Below are positions 43,913-53,472 of a DNA stretch of 64,000 nt, in pieces. The DNA is taken from the NCBI RefSeq assembly GCF_900115555.1, contig NZ_FOWX01000004.1:172394-236393 (forward strand), written 5' to 3'. The position numbers and the translations under genes are program-made. The notes under the pieces are model-generated. The model saw only the letters and a program-made list of their open reading frames with translations, was not told the DNA's origin and did no database searches. The stretch comes from Pseudomonas borbori (GTDB lineage Bacteria > Pseudomonadota > Gammaproteobacteria > Pseudomonadales > Pseudomonadaceae). How positions within the stretch are numbered: position 1 is the stretch's first letter; each line of letters opens with the position of its first letter.

Positions 43913-46700
43913 GTTTACGATAACCTTGAATGCCTTGATCGAGGAAAGTCTCGACCTTGTTGCCTGTCACACCGCCCAGGCCCTTGAGGACGATTTGCAG
44001 GAAGATGCCGCGGTCCGGCTCGTCATTCAGCGACGGGTTCAGGCTGACTTCGTCATAGTCGATCCAGTAGCGATTGATCAGGCGCAGCTTCCAGCAGCAG
44101 CTGTCGTACTCGAAACCGCCGAAGGCTTCGAGGGTGCGATCGCGACCGTAATCGTACTGCCAGCGCGAGATCAGGTTCCACTGCGGGACGATCGGCCAGA
44201 TCACCGAGAAGTCATGCTGGCTGACCTTGTAGTAGTCCTTGATGAAGTTGGGGTTGGGGCTGCCGTCGGCCAGTGTTGGGCTGCCAAAGTCGCCGCCGCC
44301 GATCACCCAGTTACCGGTGGTCTGGTCAAACCTGATGGTGTCGTTGCGGTAGCGGTAGCCGGCATTGACCACCTTGTTCGGGTTGTCTTCCGGCTGGTAG
44401 TGGAACATCGCGCTGCCCGAGCGGGTGCGGCGGGTGTCCGGATCCCAGTTGAAGTCGGAGGAGAAGCGCCAGTCGCGGTTGAAGCGGTACAGGTATTCGA
44501 GGGCGTACGGCGAGACGGAGGATGTGTAGTCAGAGCGATCCCGCAAGGGTGACGTGTTTGCTCGTCCGCTGAAGCTGTCAGGCAATGTCACCTGGCGGTC
44601 TTCGAAGTAGAAGGCCTGGCCGATGCTGAAGCGCTGGCGCTCGAAGCCGTTTGCCTCGATCCAACGGTTGGTGACGCCCAGCGACAGCTTGTTCTCGTCG
44701 CCGATGCGGTCCTTGCCGGAGAAGCGGTTCTCGCGGAACAGCGAGGCGTAGCTGAAGGTGCTCTCGCCGGTGTCGAACAGCGGAATGTCGGTCTGGTCTT
44801 CCTCGGGCACATAGAGGTAGAACAGCCGCGGCTCCAGGGTCTGGCGATAGGACTTGCCGAACAAGGTGGTGTCGCGGTCGAAGTACAGGCCGCTGTCCAC
44901 GCTGAAGATCGGGACGCCGCGGTCCTGGCTGCTGTTGAACTCCTGTTCGGCCAGCAGGCTGGTCTTGCCCTGCTGGTCGAGGCTCAGGTCGTAATTGGTC
45001 TGCAGGTATTTGACCTGGGGCTTGAGAAAGCCCCAGCTCCAGTTCAGCGGCAGGCTGACGGCCGGCTCCAGGTGCAGGCGGTTGCCGTTGGCGCGGGCCA
45101 GGCCGCGCAGGTTCGCGTCATACCAGGCTTGTTCGGCTACACCTTCTTCATTGATGAAGAAGCCGTCACGCAGGTCGCGGTCGAAGCGTACCAGTTCGCT
45201 GCCGTAGCTGAGATTCAGGCCGCCGGGCTGGAATGGCAGGGCGCCGTTCAGGGTGATCTGCGGCAGACGGTTGTAAGGCGTGAGATCGGTGATGGTGGCC
45301 AGTTCGTAAGCATGGGCATTCAGCCGCGCGGTGTAGCTGTTGCCGCGATAGGTCAGGGTGCCGCGCTGGTTGACATAGGTGGCGGTGTCGATGCCGAGAT
45401 CGGTGTCCAGATCCTGGAAGTAATAGGGGTCGCTGATGTCGGTGTAGTCGACCTCGGCCAGCAGGCGCGAGTTGAGGCCGCCCTTGTGTTTCCAGCTATA
45501 CAGCCAGCGCTGGTCTGCGTAGTCCGACTGCAGTTTGCGGTCGTCATTGCTGTCGTCGAGGTAAGCCGCGCCAAACTGGCCCTCGCTGCTCTTGGTCAGG
45601 TAGCGGCCCTCGCCCTCGAGGAGCAGACCACGGTCGCTCATGTAGGTCGGGTAGAGCGTGGCGTCGTAGTTCGGCGCCAGGTTGAAGTAGTAGGGCGTTT
45701 GCAGCGTCAGACCATTATCGCTGGAGCTGCTGATGCTCGGCGGCAGGAAGCCGGACTGGCGGCGATCATCGATCGGGAAATAGATATAGGGGGTGTAGAA
45801 AACCGGGAAGTCTTTCACCCGCAGGGTCACGTTGGTCGCGGTGCCGAAGCCGGTGGCCGGGTTCAGGGTGACGTTATTGCCCTTCAGGTGCCAGGAATTG
45901 CTGCCCGGTTCACAGGAGGTGTAGGTACCGTCTTTCAGGCGGATAACCGCGGTTTCTTCGCGCTTGGCGTAGAGTGCGCTGCCGCGTACATGGCTTTTGT
46001 GCAGCACATACTCGGCGTTATCGACCCGGGCTTCGCCGTTGTCGAGTTGCAGCTCGGCGCGATCGCCGACCACCAGCATGCCCTGATCGCGCAGGCGCAC
46101 GTTGCCGATCAGTTCGCCGCGGTTCTCCGCCTGGTGCAGGCTGGCTTCGTCGGCCTCGACCTGCATGCCGGCCTGGCGCAGCACCACATCGCCGGCCAGG
46201 GTGGCGACCTGTTGTTCCTGCTCATAGCGCGAGGCCTTGGCGGAAACGAACAGCGGCGCCTGACTCATCGGCGTCTTGTCGTTCATCCCCGGGCGGCTCG
46301 GTTCTACATAGCCGCCCGCACAGTAGGGGCCGATTTCTGCCAGTTGCGCTTCGTTCAGGTTCTCGCGGGGCACCCAGTCCAGGTGGCTATAGTCGGCGCT
46401 GCGCGACGCCAGGGCTTTGCCGCCGCTCTGCGTAACCAGGGTGGCGCCGGAGGCCCGAGTCGCGCCAGGGCTGCCCTGGTGCTGAGCCGTGGTCGTTGTC
46501 GCAGTTTTTGCCGCGGGCCGCTCCGGCACCGCCGCGCTACTGGTTTTCGGGGCGCATGCCCAGCCTCCGCCGGCGGATGCCTGGCAGTCGAATTGCTCGG
46601 CGGCGACGGCGAATTGACTGGCCAGTGGCTGCAAGGCCAGAAGACCGCCAGTAACCAGAAGGGGGAATTTTTTGCGGAACCTAGGGTATTTTACTGCCAT
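43893..46700 (-). CDS. lptD: LPS-assembly outer-membrane protein LptD
   Basis: 935 residues from ATG 46700 ([20 protein letters not shown]), with a signal peptide ending near FAVAAEQ. A variable linker, then the periplasmic OstA beta-jellyroll ([20 protein letters not shown]) and a large beta-barrel (residues about 300-935) with the conserved [20 protein letters not shown] and paired cysteines (SCEPGS, DSCCWKL). With LptE it inserts lipopolysaccharide into the outer leaflet. The gene is essential in most Gram-negatives. A group II intron ends 64 bp before its start codon. Confidence 0.96.
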   Translation of the reverse strand: MAVKYPRFRKKFPLLVTGGLLALQPLASQFAVAAEQFDCQASAGGGWACAPKTSSAAVPERPAAKTATTTTAQHQGSPGATRASGATLVTQSGGKALASRSADYSHLDWVPRENLNEAQLAEIGPYCAGGYVEPSRPGMNDKTPMSQAPLFVSAKASRYEQEQQVATLAGDVVLRQAGMQVEADEASLHQAENRGELIGNVRLRDQGMLVVGDRAELQLDNGEARVDNAEYVLHKSHVRGSALYAKREETAVIRLKDGTYTSCEPGSNSWHLKGNNVTLNPATGFGTATNVTLRVKDFPVFYTPYIYFPIDDRRQSGFLPPSISSSSDNGLTLQTPYYFNLAPNYDATLYPTYMSDRGLLLEGEGRYLTKSSEGQFGAAYLDDSNDDRKLQSDYADQRWLYSWKHKGGLNSRLLAEVDYTDISDPYYFQDLDTDLGIDTATYVNQRGTLTYRGNSYTARLNAHAYELATITDLTPYNRLPQITLNGALPFQPGGLNLSYGSELVRFDRDLRDGFFINEEGVAEQAWYDANLRGLARANGNRLHLEPAVSLPLNWSWGFLKPQVKYLQTNYDLSLDQQGKTSLLAEQEFNSSQDRGVPIFSVDSGLYFDRDTTLFGKSYRQTLEPRLFYLYVPEEDQTDIPLFDTGESTFSYASLFRENRFSGKDRIGDENKLSLGVTNRWIEANGFERQRFSIGQAFYFEDRQVTLPDSFSGRANTSPLRDRSDYTSSVSPYALEYLYRFNRDWRFSSDFNWDPDTRRTRSGSAMFHYQPEDNPNKVVNAGYRYRNDTIRFDQTTGNWVIGGGDFGSPTLADGSPNPNFIKDYYKVSQHDFSVIWPIVPQWNLISRWQYDYGRDRTLEAFGGFEYDSCCWKLRLINRYWIDYDEVSLNPSLNDEPDRGIFLQIVLKGLGGVTGNKVETFLDQGIQGYRKREDQAF

Positions 46701-46806
46701 CTTGTTATCCGGGCTTCCTGCGCGCATTGGGCCCAGGGGCCGCACGCCTCTCGATGGGCTGAAAGTCGGGTGGCCCCGATCCGTTGCCGGAATCGGGGCC
46801 CCCTAA

Positions 46807-46840
46807 GAACCGTACGTGCGCCTTTCAGCGCATACGGCTC
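46807..46840 (-). ncRNA. Group II intron domain V
   Basis: The 34-nt hairpin runs GAGCCGTATGCGCTGAAAGG to CGCACGTACGGTTC. It has the catalytic AGC triad near the 5' side and the usual tetraloop-closed tip, the most conserved part of group II introns. It identifies the element independent of the protein. Confidence 0.92.
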
Positions 46841-46846
46841 AAGCCT

Positions 46847-48544
46847 TTACAAAGCCCCCGAAGGGGCCGGCTTGCATACTGTCAAACCACGAGCATGGAG
46901 CTGCTGGTGGCAAATGGGGTGCAATAGTACCCGGTTATTTAGGGAGTCTCCACCGCCTTGTGAGCGGTAGATAATGTGGTGGTCGTGCCACCCCGTTTCC
47001 TTGGTAATCGGTTGATTGCAGAGCGCACACAGTCCTTTCTGACTCTGGAACAGGCGAAGGATTTGCTCGCGGTACTTCAGCTTCTTCAGCATCCGTTCCA
47101 TCCGCAGTTTCTCGCCCATCTCTTCCATGGCAGGATCGAAGGGGTTGTATTCCCCGCTCACCTTCTTGTGCCGCTCGATCGGTGTACTCGCAAGCGAGTA
47201 CAGTCCGACGTTCCGCTTTGCTCCTGACTCGTCCATTAGCGTGGTGGCAAACACCCAGTTCTGTTCGCTTTGGGTCTGGTAATACTTCTTCCTGACCCAT
47301 TCCAGCGACTTGTTCGGGTGTCGCCGTTTCGCCCAACGCCAGAGCTTGAGAAACACTCTGTAGTCCATGCGGCTATACGCCTGTTTGGCGACTACGGGCT
47401 GGTGATACAGCGCCCAGCCACGCAGCATCGGGTTCAGCAGTCGGATCAGATCCTCTTGCCTGGCCGTCTTGTGGGTGTCGATGACTTCCTTCACCTTGCG
47501 ATAGAACGCCTTGACGTTCTTCTTGCTCGGCTTGATCAGGAGCTTCCCGTTGTACTTGCGGAAGTTCCATCCAAGGAAATCGAAGCCTTGGTCGATGTGG
47601 ACGATCTGCGTCTTTTCGGGCGACAACCGCAGCCCGCGTACCGCCAGGAACTGCTCTACCCAGGGTTTGACCTCGCTTTCCAGAAGCTCCGGGGAGTCTC
47701 CAGTGATCACGAAGTCGTCCGCATAACGCACCACGTTGACCTTCAGCTTCTTGGCCCTTGTCACGCACAGGTGTTGCTTGAGCTGCGATTCCAGACCATC
47801 GAGCACCATGTTCGCCAGGGTGGGCGAGATAATCCCACCCTGTGGCGTACCGGCATCCGTTGCCTGTAGCTGGCCTTTGTGAACCACACCAGCCTTCAAC
47901 CATTTCCGCAAGACCGCCTTGTCCGTTGGGGCGTTGGCGATCAGCCAGTCATGGTTGATATGGTCGAAACAGCCCAGTATGTCCGCCTCCAGTACCCATT
48001 GGGCCGAAGCCTTCTTGGATAGGGAGAGGAACAACTGTCCCATCGCATCCGCCGTCGAGCGTTCGATTCGAAAGCCGTAGCTGTTCGGATCGCCCGTGGT
48101 TTCCGCGATGGGCGCCAGTGCCAGCAGATACAGCGCCTGCATGGCCCTGTCGGTCATGGTCGGGATGCCCAGGGGGCGCTCCTTCCCATTCGACTTCGGA
48201 ATGAACACACGCCGTAAAGGCCGTGGCTGGTATCCGCGCCGCTTCAACCCTTGTGCCGCTTTCCATTTGGCGTCGGGTGTATCCCAGAGCACGCGGTCGA
48301 CTCCCGCCGTGCGCTTGCCCTGGTTTTCAGTGACTCGCCGTACGGCCAGAAACCTGGCCGACGTCGAGCGGGTCAGCATCCGTTGCAGGGCTTTCACCCT
48401 GCGCCATTCGCCTTCCCGACAAGCCTTCGCAATCCGCACCTGCATTCCCCGGACGTTCCGCTGCACACGACACCAATCGATGTCGTGCCACTGCCGCGGA
48501 GCACCGGAAAGCGCAGACCCGGCCTGTTGGCTGAGCTCTTTCAT
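46847..48544 (-). CDS. ltrA: Group II intron reverse transcriptase/maturase with HNH endonuclease
   Basis: 565 residues without interruption. Reverse transcriptase blocks are seen in order: RRVFIPKSNGKERPLGIPTM, YGFRIERSTADA, EADILGCFDHINHDWL, AGTPQGGIISPTLANMVLDG, VVRYADDFVITG (catalytic YADD) and LGWNFRKYNGKLL. The maturase X domain follows (LLNPMLRGWALYHQP), and the end is an HNH nuclease with zinc cysteines (CALCNQPITKETGWHDHHII, HPICHQQLH). It assists splicing and drives retrohoming. All motifs are intact, so the intron is probably mobile. Confidence 0.96.
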   Translation of the reverse strand: MKELSQQAGSALSGAPRQWHDIDWCRVQRNVRGMQVRIAKACREGEWRRVKALQRMLTRSTSARFLAVRRVTENQGKRTAGVDRVLWDTPDAKWKAAQGLKRRGYQPRPLRRVFIPKSNGKERPLGIPTMTDRAMQALYLLALAPIAETTGDPNSYGFRIERSTADAMGQLFLSLSKKASAQWVLEADILGCFDHINHDWLIANAPTDKAVLRKWLKAGVVHKGQLQATDAGTPQGGIISPTLANMVLDGLESQLKQHLCVTRAKKLKVNVVRYADDFVITGDSPELLESEVKPWVEQFLAVRGLRLSPEKTQIVHIDQGFDFLGWNFRKYNGKLLIKPSKKNVKAFYRKVKEVIDTHKTARQEDLIRLLNPMLRGWALYHQPVVAKQAYSRMDYRVFLKLWRWAKRRHPNKSLEWVRKKYYQTQSEQNWVFATTLMDESGAKRNVGLYSLASTPIERHKKVSGEYNPFDPAMEEMGEKLRMERMLKKLKYREQILRLFQSQKGLCALCNQPITKETGWHDHHIIYRSQGGGDSLNNRVLLHPICHQQLHARGLTVCKPAPSGAL

Positions 48545-49114
48545 GCTGCTTTCCTCTCAAGATGGTTGAGCCACCCCGAGCGGAAGACACACGCCGATCC
48601 CTGACGGGAAGCGCGCATCCCGCCAGGGTTGGTTAGGTTGGGCTCTATACAGCCGAGCCCGAGGTTCATTGAGACAGGTTCAATCAGAGGTCATGCGACG
48701 AAAGACCACGCAGAAGTCTGCCCGGTTTCCCGTGGGGTGATATTCCAACCCCTATCCGAACCATTACAGCCCGGCGTTCGCTTTCTCTGCGATCCCCTAC
48801 CCGCACCGCCAACAGCTCGCCTTGCGGCTAGCCTGCCACTAGGGCAGCGATACGGGCTTACCACGTTCCCTATCTGTCACACGACTGGGTTAGGGCCTGC
48901 CTTTTCACCGGAGGTCGTAGTGGCGACGTATCCCCACATCCCACGGAGATAACCGACCTCGCACCTTTTGGTTCATGCCTAACAGCAGTTTGGGCATGGT
49001 TATCCTTACGGTGTTTATCAGCAGTTCACTTGCGTTGCCCATACCAGCCAGCCTAGCGCCTCAACCCGGTACTGCTCCGAGCATCTACGCCTCGCCTCGC
49101 GGCGAGGTCGCACC

Positions 49115-49391
49115 CTGACGGGGGCTACATTGTCGGGAAAGCTTCATACCCCACCGTTACCGGTGACGCATGTTTCCCTAGGCTATCGTTGGTCGCACAA
49201 CGAGTCCGCTACCATTCCGAACCGGCAATGGCTGGACAATGACAGACAGAGCTTTCGCTCATGTCTCCGGTTTGAAGTGAGCAGGGACTGCTACAGCAGC
49301 GTGCTCTGGGTGAGTTTTCCTCCTGTTTTTGAGGCAGGAGGAACCCCAGCGGGGATTCTCTCCCGCGAGGGTGGGGCCGCCAGGGCCAGGG
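49115..49391. other. Sequence upstream of the intron, no gene, two hairpins
   Basis: Contains TTCCTCCTG/CAGGAGGAA (49319-49345) and, on the minus strand, GACATGAGCGAAAGCTCTGTC, a GAAA-loop hairpin near 49260. GTGCGACC at 49198 is an alternative intron start. The GAAA-loop hairpin and alternative start raise the chance that part of this stretch belongs to an intron or an intron remnant. Confidence 0.45.
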
Positions 49392-49523
49392 TCAACGTTT
49401 GTGGGGAGCTCTATGCTTAGCGAGGTAGCCCTTTATTTCAGGCCACTTTGCCCAGACTGCCATTCCGCTACAGAAGAACAGCAGGCAGGTCAGCAGGAGA
49501 AAACCAAAGACTTCTTGGCTCAT
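49392..49523 (-). CDS. Small single-pass membrane protein (43 aa)
   Basis: MSQEVFGFLLLTCLLFFCSG followed by MAVWAKWPEIKGYLAKHRAP and HKR. The ATG at 49523 is preceded by GGAGGGAAGG, an unusually strong ribosome binding site at close spacing, which is the main support. One membrane helix covers residues 6-24 and the tail is basic. I recognise no family. It lies between the intron and amgK, on the strand of the intron and lptD. Confidence 0.5.
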   Translation of the reverse strand: MSQEVFGFLLLTCLLFFCSGMAVWAKWPEIKGYLAKHRAPHKR

Positions 49524-49821
49524 GCCTTCCCTCCGTTGAGTGTGCACTCCAGAACCTAGTGAAGCTGGTTCGCAGTCGCGCTTCCGAGTGCTAGGCGACC
49601 TTGGGGTTTGCGGCCGCCGCTGCGGCAAGTCCTTGAAGGCAATGGACTTCTGGGCTGGTTTTGGTTCCCTGGACTGGATGCCGGGGCCCTTGGTTTCCTT
49701 ACGGAAACCCTTCACGATGACTCCTCACCGCGAAGCTGGAGACACGCTACGCGTGTCGCACAAGATGCTGGATAATAAAGCATGACCCGCGCAACGGCTA
49801 GCGCCGTCGGAGACCCCTGTA
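49524..49821. other. Leader region of amgK with two hairpins
   Basis: Just under 300 bp without a convincing gene. It contains GGTTTCC-TTAC-GGAAACC (49692-49709, first G to last C) and GACACGC-TAC-GCGTGTC (49741-49757), the second shortly before a GATAAT -10-like hexamer near 49770. The amgK-murU promoter probably lies here. Confidence 0.45.
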
Positions 49822-51515
<1,694 letters not shown>

Positions 51516-51516
51516 G

Positions 51517-52275
51517 GTGCTCTGGCCGGCGACGCTGCTCGGTGCCGTTGGCGGCCTGGCCCTGGCCAGCATTCCCGGCGCCCTGCTCGGCGGGCTGCTC
51601 GGTCAGGTGGTGGATCGGCGCTTGCGCTTGCACAGCTGGGCGGCGTTGCGCGAGCGGCTGGGCGCCAGGCCGTATCCGGGGGACGCGGAGTTGCTGTTTG
51701 TCCTGCTCGGGCGCCTGGCCAAGTGCGATGGCCGGGTGCTGCAGGCGCATATCCTCCAGGCGCGGGCCGAGATGCAGCGCCTGGGCCTGGATGCCGCGGG
51801 CCAGCGGCGGGCAGTCGCGGCCTTCGCCCGCGGCAAGACCGGCCGCGATGGCCTGCGCGCACCCTTGCGCCGCCAGCGCGAGCAGGCCGAAGCCCTGTTG
51901 CGTGCGTGCTGGCGCATGGCCTGGGTCGACGGCCGGGTCAGCCAGGCCGAGCGCGAATTGATTCTGCTGTGGGGCAAGTGGCTGGACGTGTCGATGGCGA
52001 CCCAGCAAGTGCTGAGCGCGGCCTATGCGCCGCAGCAAGGCCCACTGGCGGCCAGCGGCGGTAGCTACCAGCAGGCGCTACGCTTGCTCGGCGTGAGCGC
52101 CGACAGCGAGCCGGCGCAGATCAAGCGCGCCTACCGGCGCCTGTTGAGCCGTCACCACCCGGACAAGCTGGCCGGCAGCGGGGTATCGCCCGAGCGCCTG
52201 CGCGAGGCCACGGAAAAGACCCGCGAACTGCACCAGGCCTACGGCCTGGTGCGCCAGCGGCGTGGCTTTCGTTAG
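51517..52275 (+). CDS. DjlA-like membrane-anchored DnaJ-domain protein
   Basis: 252 residues from GTG 51517, one base after the murU stop; the earlier in-frame ATG lies inside murU and is unlikely. A short membrane helix with glycine spacing (LLGAVGGLALASIPGALLGG) is followed by a TerB-like helical domain (about 55-165, VLLGRLAKCDGRV, WVDGRVSQAERELI) and a C-terminal J domain with HHPDK (SRHHPDKLAG). The order matches DjlA, a co-chaperone of DnaK at the inner membrane. Translation is probably coupled to murU. Confidence 0.85.
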   Translation: MLWPATLLGAVGGLALASIPGALLGGLLGQVVDRRLRLHSWAALRERLGARPYPGDAELLFVLLGRLAKCDGRVLQAHILQARAEMQRLGLDAAGQRRAVAAFARGKTGRDGLRAPLRRQREQAEALLRACWRMAWVDGRVSQAERELILLWGKWLDVSMATQQVLSAAYAPQQGPLAASGGSYQQALRLLGVSADSEPAQIKRAYRRLLSRHHPDKLAGSGVSPERLREATEKTRELHQAYGLVRQRRGFR

Positions 52276-52291
52276 CAGTCTGTCGGACAGT

Positions 52292-53263
52292 TCAGCGCGC
52301 TTTCAATTGCAGGGTGAGCCAGCCGCGCAGGCGGCGGTACAGCTGCTCCTGTTCGACCTCGGGGTTGCCCGGCAGGGCCTTGAGCGCCACCTGGGTATAG
52401 GCCGGGTGCTCCTGGCGCTTGCTGGCCTGGATGCGTCTGGCGGCGTTGCGTTCGAGTTGCCGATCCTGGTAGTAGAAGTCGCCGGTGGCCAGCGTGAGGC
52501 CGGTTTGCAGTTCGTCCAGTGCCGGGCTGGCGTCGGCTGCCGGTTGGATGTCCACCAGCAGCAGGCTGCGCACGTCGGCGGGGCGCTCTTCGTTGAGATA
52601 GCGGGTGCTCCAGTAGCCGCCGCTGCCGTGGCCGAGCAGGACGATGTGTCTGGCCTGCTGCTGGCGGGCCAGTTCCAGCGCCGCGGCGATACGCTGCTTG
52701 ATGCGCAGGGCGTGGCGTTCGTCGGGGGCTTGCAGCGGCTGGTCGGCCTGCAGGCTCGCCGCGTCGGCGCCTGACGGCTCGCCAGCAGGGTCGGCGTCGA
52801 CCGGCGCTGGCGCGTTCGCGACCTTGATGGGCGCTGGCGGCAGGCTGTCCTGCGGGTCGGGCAGGCTCAGGCTCAGGCTGTGCCAGCCGGCATTCGGCAG
52901 CTTGCGTCGCAGCGGGCCGATGACCCTGGGCCAGTCGGGGCTTTCGCCAGCGCCGGCGATCAGCACCACCACGCCGTGGGCCTCGGCCGTATTGGCGGGA
53001 CGCCACAGGGCCAGGAAGGCTTCATCCCCGGCCTGCAGCAACTGCTGTTCCTGGCCGGGTAGGTGGCGGCTCAAGGCGCGGGCGGCATCCGCACTGCGTT
53101 CGGTTTGTGCTGGACGACTCCCGGCTGCCACGGACGGATCAAGCGCTGCGTCCTGGTCGCCTGCGGTGTTGCTCGCGGTGCCGGCTTCTTCGGCCGGCGC
53201 GCCGATCGGCAGCAGCAGGCTCAGGCTCAGGGCGGTCAGCAGGGGGCGGATGGCGCGGGGCAT
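52292..53263 (-). CDS. DUF3530 family alpha/beta-hydrolase-like protein
   Basis: 323 residues from ATG 53263 with a signal peptide (LLTALSLSLLLPIGAPAEEA). The core has a hydrolase fold: GVVVLIAGAGESPDW, then HIVLLGHGSGGYWSTRYLNE with a G-H-G-S-G-G elbow, and SLLLVDIQPAAD. A proline/alanine-rich insert (about 165-195) interrupts it. Periplasmic; substrate unknown. Convergent with the DnaJ-domain gene and divergent from agtS, as in P. aeruginosa. Confidence 0.85.
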   Translation of the reverse strand: MPRAIRPLLTALSLSLLLPIGAPAEEAGTASNTAGDQDAALDPSVAAGSRPAQTERSADAARALSRHLPGQEQQLLQAGDEAFLALWRPANTAEAHGVVVLIAGAGESPDWPRVIGPLRRKLPNAGWHSLSLSLPDPQDSLPPAPIKVANAPAPVDADPAGEPSGADAASLQADQPLQAPDERHALRIKQRIAAALELARQQQARHIVLLGHGSGGYWSTRYLNEERPADVRSLLLVDIQPAADASPALDELQTGLTLATGDFYYQDRQLERNAARRIQASKRQEHPAYTQVALKALPGNPEVEQEQLYRRLRGWLTLQLKAR

Positions 53264-53472
53264 GGACGACTCCGGGGCGGACGATGAGCGCCTCAGCCTA
53301 CTGCTTGCATGGCGCTTTGTCAGTGCCAGCCCTTGGCGAGCCGGGCCTGGACTGGAGTAAGGTATGTGCACTTGTGAACTCAACGCCTGCCTGTGACGAC
53401 TGTCTGGCGCTGAGGTTGGCGATTTTCACGCCTGTGAATTCTATCCCGCTGCCCTGGCAGAGTAACTTTGGT

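Larger units (their letters stand above)
46765..49114 (-). mobile_element. Group II intron with encoded reverse transcriptase (bacterial CL-like)
   Basis: On the minus strand the ribozyme begins GTGCGACCTCG (best 5' end 49114), has domain I sequence including AACACCGTAAGGATAAC, then the reverse transcriptase in domain IV, domain V at 46807-46840, and domain VI (GGGCCCCGATTCCGGC ... ATCGGGGCC) with a bulged A seven bases before the end CCCGAC (46765). The 5' end is less sure: a second GTGCGACC at 49198 is possible. The intron is transcribed in the direction of lptD, so splicing could restore the lptD leader. Confidence 0.8.

Noticed and set aside
49107..49114. Choosing 49198 instead of 49114 as the intron 5' end
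   Set aside because: Both positions have GTGCGACC. From 49114 the conserved AACACCGTAAGGATAA segment falls about 105 nt in, as expected for CL-like introns; from 49198 it would be about 190 nt. I found no exon-binding match that settles it, so 49198 is kept as an alternative.
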